From positions 20,585 to 84,584 of the forward strand of contig CAJURO010000005.1 in assembly GCA_910588985.1 (NCBI GenBank): 64,000 nucleotides of DNA, given 5' to 3'. Position 1 is the stretch's first letter; each line of letters opens with the position of its first letter. Below, piece after piece: positions 46,732 to 55,054 of this stretch. The position numbers and the translations under genes are program-made. The notes below the pieces were generated by a model. It was not told where the DNA came from. It worked only from the letters and a program-made list of their open reading frames with translations, and did no database searches. The stretch comes from an uncultured Eggerthellaceae bacterium (GTDB lineage Bacteria; Actinomycetota; Coriobacteriia; Coriobacteriales; Eggerthellaceae).

Positions 46732-47008
46732 CATTGGCGAAGAGAAGCTCGCTGTCCCGATAGAGGCCGTGTGGTATCATTGACAGGCTCTAGCGGAAAA
46801 AGGAAAGGACTGAACTTGAAGGTTCGAAAACCGAAACCTCACAGTATCACCTCTTCCGACTAGCACTTCTTTCATATCCTTCTCTTAGGATCTGTTCTAA
46901 GCGCAGTCGGAAAGAACGACTGCGCTCATTACCTTCACTCAGGCTCACAAGAGTCCTCTGGCTTGCTCTCTGCATGAGACGAAGGCGCAAGAAGAACAGG
47001 ATCCATGC
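46732..47008 (+). promoter_or_regulatory. Long leader region of the MgtE-like/NRAMP operon with a strong hairpin
   Basis: About 280 bases without a full gene. Besides the 15-codon ORF, it holds a perfect 10-bp hairpin AGCGCAGTCG/CGACTGCGCT (46900-46926, 7-base loop) and a smaller TTAG/CTAA hairpin just before it. No U-tract follows. I do not see the conserved cores of the M-box or yybP-ykoY riboswitches. A -10-like TATCAT with TG one base upstream lies near 46774. Confidence 0.4.
46816..46863 (+). other. Candidate leader peptide upstream of the MgtE-like/NRAMP pair
   Basis: A TTG at 46816, 6 bases after AAAGGA, opens 15 codons (MKVRKPKPHSITSSD, then TAG). It holds two prolines separated by a lysine. 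It precedes a strong hairpin at 46900. Proline-containing leader peptides are known to control Mg transporter genes in enterobacteria; the parallel is inference. Confidence 0.3.
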
Positions 47009-48370
47009 ATGCCATACTTATCACAGATGTTGGGAAAACCCGTTGTTGACGCGCAGGGAGAGCGAATCGGCTCCATCTCCGATCTTGCCATCTCAACAGG
47101 GGAGGTCTTCCCCCGAATAACAAGCCTTGCTTTCAAAGGTCCCGGTCGCACCCCCTTTATGATCTCATGGCGCAAATATGTGGGGACCTTCGACGAAGAG
47201 GGCATCACACTCTCTGTTGATGCTCCTGATATCCGTTTCAGCTACCTCCAACCCGACGAGGTTCTCCTCGCGCGCGATCTTATGGATCGGCAGATCGTCG
47301 ATACGCAAGGCATGAAGGTCGTTCGCGTGAATGACCTTAAGCTCTCACAATCAGGAAATCAGCTTCGTCTCCTTGGTGCTGAGGTTGGCACACGCGGCAT
47401 CCTTCGCGGGATCCATCCCCTCTTAGAACGATTCATGCTCAGCCTCTCCAAAGTCCTCCATAAGCCTTTGGACGAGCACCTCATTGCATGGAACTACATG
47501 GATCTTCTCGATCGCGACCTCTCTGAGGTGCAGCTCTCCGTTACCCACAGGCGTCTTGACGAGCTCCATCCTGCCGACGTTGCCGATATCCTCGAGCAGC
47601 TCGATCCGCAGCAGCGTGCAAGCGTGTTCAAGCACTTAGACGAAGCGCATCTCTCAGATGCGGTCTCTGAAATGGTCGACGATGTTCAGGCCGAATTCCT
47701 CGACGACCTCGACGATGCCACCGCCGCTCAGGTCATCAGCAACATGGATCCTGACGATGCTGCGGATATCGTGCGCGACCTCTCGTACGAGAAGGCAGAG
47801 ACGCTGCTTCGCCTCATAGGCGTCGAGGACGCGACTGAGATCAGAAGGCTCCTTGGGTACAAAGACGGTACGGCAGGTGGAATGATGACCACGCAATTCG
47901 TTGCAGTGCCCGAGAAGAGCACGGTCCGAGAGACGATCGATGTCCTACGTGGCCTAGACGAAGACCATCCCACCGTTCATTATGTCTATGCACTCGATGA
48001 CGATGGGCGCCTTGTTGGCGTGCTTTCGATGCGCACGCTCGTCTTGAGCGCCGATGATGCAGTGCTTGAGGACATTATGTACACCGAAGTCATCTCAGCA
48101 CCCCCCGATGAGACCGAGGATGAGGTCGTCGAGGACATCTTCAAATACGACATCCCCGCTATGCCCGTTGTCGACGAGAACGGCGGGTTGCTTGGGATCG
48201 TTACGACCGAAGATGCATGGGATGCCATCGAAGAGGAGGTCATCAACGAGAAGAATCATCCGAAACCTCTTAAGGTGGTCGGAGCCCTTGCTGCGACCAT
48301 CGTTGGCCTGACGGTCTACACCATCGTTCTTGTCGAGATATTCAAAATGACGGGGCTTCCCACCCTCTAG
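47009..48370 (+). CDS. MgtE N-domain/CBS protein with PRC barrels, paired with an NRAMP-like transporter
   Basis: 453 residues; ATG at 47009 with AGGA 7 bases upstream. Order: two PRC-barrel-like units (about 5-70, GKPVVDAQGERIGSISDLAI; about 90-150, RQIVDTQGMKVVRVNDLKLS), an MgtE N-terminal superhelix (about 180-290, ELHPADVADILEQLDPQQRA), two CBS domains (about 300-420) and a single C-terminal helix. The five-helix Mg channel of true MgtE is missing, so this is not a transporter by itself. Its stop lies 4 bases before the NRAMP-like gene. Inferred role: a Mg/nucleotide-sensing regulatory subunit of that transporter. Confidence 0.88.
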   Translation: MPYLSQMLGKPVVDAQGERIGSISDLAISTGEVFPRITSLAFKGPGRTPFMISWRKYVGTFDEEGITLSVDAPDIRFSYLQPDEVLLARDLMDRQIVDTQGMKVVRVNDLKLSQSGNQLRLLGAEVGTRGILRGIHPLLERFMLSLSKVLHKPLDEHLIAWNYMDLLDRDLSEVQLSVTHRRLDELHPADVADILEQLDPQQRASVFKHLDEAHLSDAVSEMVDDVQAEFLDDLDDATAAQVISNMDPDDAADIVRDLSYEKAETLLRLIGVEDATEIRRLLGYKDGTAGGMMTTQFVAVPEKSTVRETIDVLRGLDEDHPTVHYVYALDDDGRLVGVLSMRTLVLSADDAVLEDIMYTEVISAPPDETEDEVVEDIFKYDIPAMPVVDENGGLLGIVTTEDAWDAIEEEVINEKNHPKPLKVVGALAATIVGLTVYTIVLVEIFKMTGLPTL

Positions 48371-48374
48371 TACC

Positions 48375-49739
48375 ATGAACAGCAAACGATTCAAAGAGAA
48401 GCGGCCTTACGGCTCATCCAAAAAGGAGAGCCTCGCAAACGATCCCTTGAAGAGCAAAGGGATCGTATCGCGTGCAGATGAGGAATCATCGAACATAAGC
48501 ACGCGCGCAGGCAAGGGATCAAAAAGAAAGGCGCTTGTCATCCTTACAGCCTTAGGGCCTGGCATCGTAACAGCCATGGCTGGGAATGATGCAGGCGGCA
48601 TCTCGACCTATTCAACGGCAGGCGCCAGCTATGGGTTCACAACGCTTTGGGTGATACCCATCATGTGCATCATGCTTGCCATCGTCGAAGTCACCGCAGC
48701 AAAGATGGGAGCTGTCACTGGCAAGGGATTCGCCGCTCTCATTCGCGAGCAATTTGGCATCCGCTTTACGCTTCTGGCAATGTGCGCGCTTCTCATTGGC
48801 AATGTGGCAACGACCTTTTCCGAGTTTGCCGGCATTGCCTCTGGGATGGAGATGTTCGGTGTGTCGAAGTATCTCTCTGTCCCGATCGCAGCGCTCGTGG
48901 TGTGGCTTCTCATCGTAGGTGGCTCATACAAGCGCGTGCAGAATGTGTTCCTCGCGCTCTCCTTCGTGTTCCTGACCTATGTCATAGCTGCCTTTATCGC
49001 TGAGCCTGATTGGGAAGCTGCCTTGGAAGCAACGGTGATCCCCCACTTTGACTCCGATGTTGGCTTCATAACGCTTGTCATCGCCATGATCGGCACGACG
49101 ATCGCGCCTTGGATGATGTTCTTCAACCAATCGAATGTTGTAGAGAAGGGCATCACGAAAGAGGATATGCTTCCCCAAAAGGTCGATGCTATTTCGGGCA
49201 CGATCGCTGCATGCCTCGTTGCATGGTTCATCATCGTAACCACAGGAGCAGTGCTTTTCCCCCAAGGGATCGAAGTTGAAAGCGCTGCCGATGCCGCATT
49301 AGCGCTTGAGCCTGTCGCAGGACCCTACGCAAAGGCGCTCTTCGCCATCGGCCTCATCGCTGCCTCGTTCCTTGCTGCGTGCGTGCTCCCTCTTACAACC
49401 GCCTTCGTCATCTGCGAGGCATTTGGTTGGGAGGCGGGTGTCTCATTCACCTGGAAGGAAGCGCCCATCTTCAAAGGCATCATCACGTTCGTCATCGTGC
49501 TCTCTGCCATCGTGGTGCTCATCCCCGATATCGACCTTCTTTTGATGATGCTCACCTCTCAATTTGTCAATGGCCTTATCTTGCCGATACTCCTCATCTT
49601 CATGGCTCTCATCGCTTCGAACAAGCGCGTGATGGGCTCCTTCGTTTCAGGGCGAGTGGTGAGCGCATTGCTCTGGATCACGGTAGGTGCTGTCGTGCTT
49701 CTCACGATCATGCTCTTCGCTTTGCAGTTCTTCGGATGA
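48375..49739 (+). CDS. NRAMP-related divalent metal transporter, NRMT (Mg)-like
   Basis: 454 residues. About 50 charged residues precede the first helix. The family core starts at ALGPGIVTAMAGNDAGGIST. Classical NRAMP Mn/Fe transporters have DPGN in helix 1 and MPH in helix 6. Here helix 1 reads GNDAGGISTYS and helix 6 reads IGTTIAPWMMFFNQSN, so the sulfur-bearing Met ligand is replaced. This matches the NRAMP-related magnesium transporter group, one member of which from Eggerthella lenta has been characterised. Eleven helices are expected. It is translated right after the CBS protein, with no ribosome site of its own, so coupling is likely. Confidence 0.87.
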   Translation: MNSKRFKEKRPYGSSKKESLANDPLKSKGIVSRADEESSNISTRAGKGSKRKALVILTALGPGIVTAMAGNDAGGISTYSTAGASYGFTTLWVIPIMCIMLAIVEVTAAKMGAVTGKGFAALIREQFGIRFTLLAMCALLIGNVATTFSEFAGIASGMEMFGVSKYLSVPIAALVVWLLIVGGSYKRVQNVFLALSFVFLTYVIAAFIAEPDWEAALEATVIPHFDSDVGFITLVIAMIGTTIAPWMMFFNQSNVVEKGITKEDMLPQKVDAISGTIAACLVAWFIIVTTGAVLFPQGIEVESAADAALALEPVAGPYAKALFAIGLIAASFLAACVLPLTTAFVICEAFGWEAGVSFTWKEAPIFKGIITFVIVLSAIVVLIPDIDLLLMMLTSQFVNGLILPILLIFMALIASNKRVMGSFVSGRVVSALLWITVGAVVLLTIMLFALQFFG

Positions 49740-49768
49740 GGCTTGATGCTTCACGCACGTGTCAAAGG

Positions 49769-50341
49769 CTACAGGGCAGGAATGACAACGGACTTTGCCT
49801 CGACTATCGGGTCAGCGCCTTCCCTGCGAGAAAGATTAGTAGCCATGTTTTGAACGCCCTCAAGAGGGCTGTTTCTCATCAAGCGTTTGCTCTCCTTTAT
49901 GAGAGCGGCAGAGAGGAACTCGTTCGTATCTTCGATATCATCTACGCATTTCAAGAGCGTAGCGATCGTCACTCCATTCAAATATGCCTCATAGCTTGTA
50001 AGCGTGAGCTCCATTGCTCCGCGAATCCTCTCGATGACGGGACGTACTGGTAGAGAGCTATTCGACGGGCTGTTCGAATCGTGCTTGGAAGCCTCATCGA
50101 CGGCGTTGATAACCTCAAGGAGCGTTATCTCTGAGGGATCCTTTGCAAGGCTATAGCCGCCATTCTTTCCTGATCGTGCTTCAACGATCCCCGCATTTCG
50201 AAGGAGCTGGGCAAGTTGAATGAGGTAATCTCGTGGTACTGAGATGGCGCGGGAGATATCTTTAGAGGAGCACACGCCCTCATTTACGGCAAGATAGAAA
50301 ACGATTCTGATCCCGTAATCTGTTGATGCCTTGAGCTTCAC
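49769..50341 (-). CDS. Rrf2-family transcriptional regulator
   Basis: 190 residues from a GTG at 50341, 5 bases after AAGGAAG; an upstream start at 50380 lacks this. The winged helix shows KLKASTDYGIRIVFYLAV at the start and ARSGKNGGYSLAKDPSEITL for the wing. The region that carries the three Fe-S cysteines in IscR and NsrR has none (DEASKHDSNSPSNSS), so an Fe-S-sensing role is unlikely. The C-terminal 50 residues are unlike the core family. Target unknown; it converges on the NRAMP-like gene. Confidence 0.9.
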   Translation of the reverse strand: MKLKASTDYGIRIVFYLAVNEGVCSSKDISRAISVPRDYLIQLAQLLRNAGIVEARSGKNGGYSLAKDPSEITLLEVINAVDEASKHDSNSPSNSSLPVRPVIERIRGAMELTLTSYEAYLNGVTIATLLKCVDDIEDTNEFLSAALIKESKRLMRNSPLEGVQNMATNLSRREGADPIVEAKSVVIPAL

Positions 50342-50463
50342 ATGAACTTCCTTCGAATGAGCGAATGTCCCGCTTCTCACAGCATAATCGCCGATTCGAA
50401 AAAATCAGGAAGCGTTACCGAACGATGAAACAGACCAGCATATTGTTGCCATATCGTTGCAAC

Positions 50464-50493
50464 AAAAAAGGCGTTTGCCAATGCAAACGCCTT
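50464..50493 (-). terminator. Terminator of the NhaC-type antiporter operon
   Basis: AAGGCGTTTGC (50493-50483 on the minus strand) pairs with GCAAACGCCTT (50478-50468) around a 4-base loop, then T residues to 50464. It closes the long leftward cluster that begins at the WYL gene. Confidence 0.9.
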
Positions 50494-50513
50494 GAAGATA
50501 AGCTACATAACAA

Positions 50514-52220
50514 CTAGATGGCAGGATTCGCTTCCTCCGCCTTTGCCTCCTTTTTGAGGCTCATCCGATGAAGGATGGTAACAACGACAGCAATAAGAAC
50601 AATGCCGATGCAAAGTGAGATCCACGGATTCTTCGTGAAGCCTGCGATGACATACCCGATGAAGCATATGATCATAACAAGCGTTGCATATGGGATCTGC
50701 GTCGAAACATGGCGCAGATGATTGCACTTAGCGCCTGCCGAAGAGAGGATGGTCGTATCTGAAATGGGCGAGATATGATCGCCATAGACAGCACCCGCAA
50801 GCGTAGCACCCACCGCAACCAAGAAGAGAGGGTCGCTCTCTGAGAACACGCCTATCACGATCGGCAGAATAAGCGCAACCGTGCCCCAAGAGGTGCCCAT
50901 GGCAAAGCCGATAAAGGCGGCAACAACAAAGATGATAGCTGGCAGGAGATCAAGCCCGACACCGAGATTATTGAGGAAGCCCGAAACGAATTCCCCCGTT
51001 CCCAAGAGATAGCGACATACCCCACCAAGGCTCCATGCAAGAACGAGGATCATGATGGCACCCACCATAGAACGCACACCCTCAGACATAGCATCCATGA
51101 AACCACCAAGCGTTGTCAGCTTGCGCGGCAAGAACACGCACGCAGCGAAAAGAAGCGCAACGCAAACTCCGATGCAAAGGCCCATGACTGGGTTCTCTCC
51201 CACAGCAGTGGCAAAATCAACTCCTTCGAAGAAGCCACCGCAATACAGCATTCCAAGGATCGAGAAGATGATCAAGATGAGGATGGGCAGGACCAGGTCG
51301 AAAACTGTTCCCTTTTCAGAAATCTCAAGACCTTTGTACTCTTCGATAGCACCAGATGCAGCATCATCGATATCCGCTCGCTCCGTTATCTTAGGTGGCA
51401 AGTTCGGACGATAGGCATCTTGACCCTTGGGAAGATTCCCCGCAGCATTCGCAAGCAAGCGTTTTTCCTCTGCTTCAGCGAGATCCTCAAGATGCTTTTC
51501 CTCAACAGCATCTTCTGCAGGAACCTTATTATGCTTTGCTGCTGCCTCGGCAGCTTCCATTGGTCCAAAATCAGCACCGAGGAAGAGAACGAAGAAGACG
51601 AAGAAGATGGTGAGCAACGCGTAGAAGTTGTAAGGAATAGAAGCAACGAACGTGTTGAACCCGTCTTCGCCTAGATAACCCCCTACGGCTACCGCCCAAG
51701 ATGAAACAGGAGCGATGATGCAGATCGGGGCGGCCGTGGAGTCGATGATCCAGGCAAGCTTCTCATGGCTGATATGGAATCTATCCGTAACAGGTCTCAT
51801 GACCGCACCGACGGTCAAGCAATTGAAGTAATCGTCAACGAAGATGATGATGCCAAGCACAGCAGTGAGAACCTGGGCCATCTTCGCATTCTTGATATGC
51901 TGCGAGACCCATTCTGCATATGCGCGAGAACCACCGCTTACCGCAATGACCACCGTGAGAGCGCCTAAGAGCGCTAAGAAGAGGAGAAGCGCGCCATTCC
52001 CCGCTATCTGCTCGGCCATCATCTGCGGCACCATCGTGAATGACGCCACGAGCTGCTCAGCCCCTGCCCCATTCAGCGTGAACTGGTAGATTATCATGCC
52101 AACAAAAACACCAACCGTCAGCGAGGAGTAGACCTCTTTCGTGATGAGCGCCAACCCAAGCGCAAGAAGTGGCGGCACGATCGACCATGCTCCTGATGAA
52201 ATCAGATCAAAACCTTCCAT
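50514..52220 (-). CDS. NhaC-family Na+/H+ antiporter-like protein
   Basis: 568 residues. About 12 helices are split by a charged cytoplasmic loop of about 60 residues (near 225-285; EDAVEEKHLEDLAEAEEKRL). Family marks: the early SIVPPLLALGLALITKEVYS, IIFVDDYFNCLTVGAVMRPV and the C-terminal GATLAGAVYGDHISPISDTT. Related proteins exchange Na+ for H+, or malate-lactate or arginine-type substrates; the substrate cannot be told. It lies 37 bases after bioY on the same strand. Confidence 0.88.
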   Translation of the reverse strand: MEGFDLISSGAWSIVPPLLALGLALITKEVYSSLTVGVFVGMIIYQFTLNGAGAEQLVASFTMVPQMMAEQIAGNGALLLFLALLGALTVVIAVSGGSRAYAEWVSQHIKNAKMAQVLTAVLGIIIFVDDYFNCLTVGAVMRPVTDRFHISHEKLAWIIDSTAAPICIIAPVSSWAVAVGGYLGEDGFNTFVASIPYNFYALLTIFFVFFVLFLGADFGPMEAAEAAAKHNKVPAEDAVEEKHLEDLAEAEEKRLLANAAGNLPKGQDAYRPNLPPKITERADIDDAASGAIEEYKGLEISEKGTVFDLVLPILILIIFSILGMLYCGGFFEGVDFATAVGENPVMGLCIGVCVALLFAACVFLPRKLTTLGGFMDAMSEGVRSMVGAIMILVLAWSLGGVCRYLLGTGEFVSGFLNNLGVGLDLLPAIIFVVAAFIGFAMGTSWGTVALILPIVIGVFSESDPLFLVAVGATLAGAVYGDHISPISDTTILSSAGAKCNHLRHVSTQIPYATLVMIICFIGYVIAGFTKNPWISLCIGIVLIAVVVTILHRMSLKKEAKAEEANPAI

Positions 52221-52257
52221 TGGTATCTCCCCCGTTTGGAAACAGATATAGAGAAGT

Positions 52258-52890
52258 TTACCAATACCTCTCGCGCAATGCTGATTTAATTAGGCGAGCT
52301 GTAAGAATGGCAAGGACATCTTTGATGAGATCAGGAACGATGAAAGGAGCAGCACAGGCAGCAAAGGAAAGCGGAAGACCAACACCTGTCACAACATCAT
52401 AGCGAAGAGTGCCAACAAGGTAGGCAAAGAAGATGAAGATGATCCCTGCAAGGAGCTCCCAGCCGCTCGATCTGAGAAAGGCATATACCTTCGCGCGCTC
52501 GCCCTTCTCAGGCGACGCTGATCCGTTCTGCGGGGAGCGCTTCGCCATGTGAGAGCGAACAGCATGCAAAAGAAGCGCAGCAAGCGGCACACCTATCAGA
52601 TAACCGATGAGAAAGCCCCCCGTAGGCCCAAGGAGCACACCGATGCCGCCACGCATTCCAGAGAAGATCGGCAACCCTAAGCCACCGAGGAACACATAGG
52701 CATAGATCGCGCATATGACCTCAGAAGGCCTGAGCACGTAGATCATGAGTGGGATAGCGAGCATCTGAAGCGTGAAGGGGATCGGCCCGATCGGAATAGT
52801 CACCCACGCACTTACCGCAATGAGCGCAACAGCTAATCCAACAAGGCAGATCGAACGTGTACGCGACCTACCAACAGCAGCCTTATCCAT
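52258..52890 (-). CDS. bioY: Biotin transporter S component BioY
   Basis: 210 residues with about six helices. The family segments TIPIGPIPFTLQMLAIPLMI, GGLGLPIFSGMRGGIGVLLG and TGGFLIGYLIG are present. A cytoplasmic insert of about 30 charged residues lies in the middle (KRSPQNGSASPEKGERAKVY). BioY binds biotin, alone or with a shared ECF energy module that is not in this window. The ATG overlaps the birA stop (TAATG), so biotin uptake and biotin ligation are coupled. Confidence 0.95.
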   Translation of the reverse strand: MDKAAVGRSRTRSICLVGLAVALIAVSAWVTIPIGPIPFTLQMLAIPLMIYVLRPSEVICAIYAYVFLGGLGLPIFSGMRGGIGVLLGPTGGFLIGYLIGVPLAALLLHAVRSHMAKRSPQNGSASPEKGERAKVYAFLRSSGWELLAGIIFIFFAYLVGTLRYDVVTGVGLPLSFAACAAPFIVPDLIKDVLAILTARLIKSALRERYW

Positions 52891-53747
52891 TACAGAGCCT
52901 CCTTTGAATCGCTTGATGCGAGATCCACATTCCCAACGATCATATGCCCGCTCAGAAAAGCAGAGGCATGCGATCCTCCCTCATCTCCAAGAAGCAGCGC
53001 ACCCGCGTCGTCGATGCCACGGATGTAACCCGCGCCTAGGACATCTTCGCCATCGATAAGCTGGACCATTTCACCAAAAAGTGCGAGATGCTGCTCATAT
53101 TCTCGACGAAATGACTCAAAGCCATCTTCGTTCCAAATGCGATATGCATCCCTAAAATGCTTGAGGATCTTTTGGCATATGACATCGATGTCGAGAGATT
53201 CGCATGCGAGATCATCCAGATAGACGTGTCGATTGCGAGCATCTTGCCGAGACGCTTCTCCCCCTGCACCGCTATCTCTTTGTGGATGATGCACGTTCAC
53301 GCCGATGCCAATGCAAAGAGAGCCTCGATAGGCCTCTTGTGAGATACCGCAGATCTTGTTCAATGCAAAGGACCGATCAGGGCAAGGAGCAATCTCTTCG
53401 ATAACAACATCGTTAGGCCACTTCAGCTTTACGCATGAGGCACCTTGCTCCCCAAGAGCATCCACGATCGCTCGACGAACCACAACCCCGCAGACAAGCC
53501 CAATGGTGGAAAGCTGAGAGGCCCCTACAGGAGCATCCAAGCACTTCGGGCGTAAGAGGCATGAGAGATACAAGCCTCCTACAGGGCTTTCCCATGTTGT
53601 TCCTCGGCGTCCATACCCTCCCGTCTGCTTATCCGCTCGCACAACAAGGCCCGCAGACTCTCCCTCATCGATCGCCCGCTTCACCTCTGCATTGGTGGAC
53701 GCACATGACGCAAGATGGACGATACGCCATGGAGCTAAACCCTCCAT
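52890..53747 (-). CDS. birA: Biotin--[acetyl-CoA-carboxylase] ligase, monofunctional (no DNA-binding domain)
   Basis: 285 residues. The catalytic core has GGYGRRGTTWESPVGGLYLS (biotinyl-AMP loop, about residues 47-66), KLKWPNDVVI and GIGVNVH. There is no N-terminal winged helix, so it cannot repress biotin genes as E. coli BirA does. It attaches biotin to carboxylases. Start ATG at 53747 lies 13 bases inside the end of folP-folK. Confidence 0.95.
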   Translation of the reverse strand: MEGLAPWRIVHLASCASTNAEVKRAIDEGESAGLVVRADKQTGGYGRRGTTWESPVGGLYLSCLLRPKCLDAPVGASQLSTIGLVCGVVVRRAIVDALGEQGASCVKLKWPNDVVIEEIAPCPDRSFALNKICGISQEAYRGSLCIGIGVNVHHPQRDSGAGGEASRQDARNRHVYLDDLACESLDIDVICQKILKHFRDAYRIWNEDGFESFRREYEQHLALFGEMVQLIDGEDVLGAGYIRGIDDAGALLLGDEGGSHASAFLSGHMIVGNVDLASSDSKEAL

Positions 53748-55054
53748 GCACGACCTATTCTCTTCTCCTCTGGCACTACATCGATCGCAGTTCCATTGGC
53801 AAGAATATGACCAGGAAGGATATCAAGGATAGGCTTCACGACGAAATCACGCTCCGTGGCACCGATATGAGGAAGCGTTAGCTCTTCAGTTGCGTAGTCG
53901 TAGAGCTGATAATCGATGATATCAATGTCGAGCGTGCGCGGACCTTTATCGATCGTCCTCACGCGCCCGAGCATTCCCTCGATGGAGTGAAGGTATCCGA
54001 GAAGCTCGCGCGGAGGTATCCCCGTTCTCAAGAGAACGACCGTGTTCACGAATTCGTCTTGGTCCTCTACGTACGCGGGAGCTGAAGCATAGAAGGGGGC
54101 AATGTCGATGATCTGCGAATCTGGAAGCTGCACAAGCTGTCCAATAGCAAGGTTGATCTGGGCGATCTTGCCCTCTTGCTCTTCGCCATCATGAGCCACG
54201 AGCGCCACATTCGAGCCAAGCCCGAGTATGGCATACGGTCGCAGCCCCTCAAGAGCACGCCGTGTCATTGCAACGTCATGGCAGCGAACTACGCTCGCGC
54301 CGAGCTCGCAGGCAAGGAGCGCCTCTTGCGCGCTCGCTTCATCAAGGGCTGCCCTCTTAGCAGGATCGACCTTGTATGCCCTTGCAACATAGCTTTTTCG
54401 CGAAGCGGCAACCATCACGGGGAATCCCAGATGCACCACCTCATGGATATTTCGCATGAGCTCTACGGTCTGCTCATATGTCTTGCCAAAACCAGGACCT
54501 GGGTCGACGCACATACGCGCATGATCGACCCCTTCCTTAAGGAGAAGGTCAGTTTGGCATTTGAGGAACGCACAAACATCTGTGACAACATCATCGTATA
54601 GTGGGTTATCCTGCATGGTCTCTGGGGTGTTTTGCATGTGCATCACGATGAGCCCAACATCTGAGGCCTCGACCACCTCCCTCATGAGGGAGTCCGTGAA
54701 GCCAGAGATATCATTGATGATCGAGCAGCCTTTGCTTATGGCGCGTCGTGCGACTTCGGCATGTCGGGTATCGACCGAAACGCAGATACCTCGCTGCACA
54801 AGCGCTTCCACGACGCTGCCAATGCGCTGCCATTCCTCCTCAGGATCGACCTCAAGCGCACCTGGGCGCGATGATTCTCCCCCAACATCGATGATCGCAG
54901 CACCTGCCGCGATCATCTCCTCAGCGTGGGCTATCGCAGTGTCGAACTCAAGGTATTCCCCACCGTCGGAGAATGAATCAGGAGTAACATTCAACACGCC
55001 CATGAGAATGGGCGTGTTGGTATCGAATTCATAAGAGGAGCATCGCCACTTCAT
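53735..55054 (-). CDS. folP-folK: Dihydropteroate synthase fused to HPPK (6-hydroxymethyl-dihydropterin pyrophosphokinase)
   Basis: 439 residues in one frame. Residues about 1-270 are dihydropteroate synthase (GVLNVTPDSFSDGG, DVGGESSRPGA, DPGPGFGKTYEQT, AASRKSY). Residues about 275-439 are HPPK (ILGLGSNV, FYASAPAYVEDQDEFVN, RVRTIDKGPRTLDIDIIDY). HPPK pyrophosphorylates the pterin and DHPS joins it to p-aminobenzoate, so the fusion links two consecutive folate steps. The domain order is the reverse of the common eukaryotic HPPK-DHPS. The ATG overlaps the ftsH stop (ATGA). Not recognised: folE or folB nearby. Confidence 0.95.
   Translation of the reverse strand: MKWRCSSYEFDTNTPILMGVLNVTPDSFSDGGEYLEFDTAIAHAEEMIAAGAAIIDVGGESSRPGALEVDPEEEWQRIGSVVEALVQRGICVSVDTRHAEVARRAISKGCSIINDISGFTDSLMREVVEASDVGLIVMHMQNTPETMQDNPLYDDVVTDVCAFLKCQTDLLLKEGVDHARMCVDPGPGFGKTYEQTVELMRNIHEVVHLGFPVMVAASRKSYVARAYKVDPAKRAALDEASAQEALLACELGASVVRCHDVAMTRRALEGLRPYAILGLGSNVALVAHDGEEQEGKIAQINLAIGQLVQLPDSQIIDIAPFYASAPAYVEDQDEFVNTVVLLRTGIPPRELLGYLHSIEGMLGRVRTIDKGPRTLDIDIIDYQLYDYATEELTLPHIGATERDFVVKPILDILPGHILANGTAIDVVPEEKRIGRAWRV

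Noticed and set aside
46732..47008. M-box or yybP-ykoY riboswitch
   Set aside because: The conserved core sequences of either class are not visible; only a simple hairpin and a mini-ORF are seen.
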